Assembly (NCBI RefSeq): GCF_017310645.1
Contig: NZ_JAFLRH010000001.1
Span: 1 to 34,133 of the forward strand
DNA from: Paradesulfitobacterium ferrireducens
Lineage (GTDB): Bacteria > Bacillota > Desulfitobacteriia > Desulfitobacteriales > Desulfitobacteriaceae
Length of the DNA stretch: 34,133 nucleotides
Direction: 5' to 3'
Shown here: positions 33,973-34,133 of the stretch, piece by piece
Layout: the number at the start of each line of letters is the position of its first letter
Position numbering within the stretch: the stretch's first letter is position 1
Notes under the pieces: generated by a model
Databases searched by the model: none
Told to the model about the DNA's origin: nothing
The model's input: only the letters and a program-made list of their open reading frames with translations
Made by a program: the position numbers and the translations under genes

Positions 33973-34133
33973 AACCCTTGTTCCGCGAGTTCAGATTCAC
34001 TGATTTTATTTTAAGGCATGGTAATCTCTTACAGCAGCTACTGGATGCTGCCAGCGGATTTTAGGTAAATGGATGGATCAAAGCCTGCCCACCGTACCAT
34101 GTCTAAAGCTTGGCGATTGATGTTACTTGGGAA

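Overview
The window looks like part of a Gram-positive, endospore-lineage Firmicute chromosome, probably a Clostridia/Peptococcaceae-type organism such as a Desulfitobacterium or Desulfosporosinus relative. The reasons are five secreted proteins with triple cell-wall-binding repeat 2 (CWB2, PF04122) anchors, strong AGGAGG-type ribosome sites, frequent GTG/TTG starts, and a large S-layer gene. The genus is inference; no rRNA or tRNA gene is present to fix it.

Layout. 1-689: non-coding repeat nest. 690-2411: lytic-transglycosylase-like CWB2 protein. 2665-19270: a surface-polysaccharide locus on the + strand. It holds a membrane UDP-sugar 4,6-dehydratase; a full set of five enzymes matching the WbpA-WbpB-WbpE-WbpD-WbpI route to UDP-2,3-diacetamido-mannuronic acid; an unknown membrane-anchored protein; a Wzx-type flippase; a Wzy/ligase-type protein; two GT4 glycosyltransferases; a second DegT-type aminotransferase; and an initiating sugar-phosphate transferase. 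19401-22634: an AT-richer accessory patch. It has a two-gene module (small unknown protein plus SAMHD1/dGTPase-like HD protein) with its own promoter, a 5'-truncated DUF4143 ATPase, and an antitoxin whose RelE-like toxin is internally deleted. 22734-33747: four more CWB2 proteins (GH18 hydrolase on the - strand; subtilase, amidase and S-layer protein on the + strand). 33748-34133: hairpins and possible operators.

How the genes fit together. The polysaccharide locus appears able to make an acidic diacetamido-uronic acid and a 4-amino-4,6-dideoxy sugar, assemble them on undecaprenyl phosphate, flip the product and polymerise or ligate it. In C. difficile, CWB2 repeats hold proteins on the wall by binding an anionic polysaccharide made by a neighbouring locus. 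The same arrangement here suggests that this polymer is the anchor for the flanking CWB2 proteins (inference). Glycosylation of the S-layer is the main alternative.

The most unusual content is non-coding. At least ten intergenic gaps carry arrays of short CAGGAGTCAG-type units facing CTGACTCCTGAATTCTGA-type units, so each gap can form a long hairpin. Between these arms sit interchangeable cargoes: a 229-bp structured element A (two apparently identical copies, a cut-off copy, and a diverged copy whose core is inverted relative to its ends), a nested-hairpin element B (three copies), or a truncated four-helix-bundle (23S-IVP/Avd-like) gene. The arrays usually end 20-40 bp before a start codon, just upstream of the ribosome site. 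One array supplies the C-terminal codons of a glycosyltransferase.
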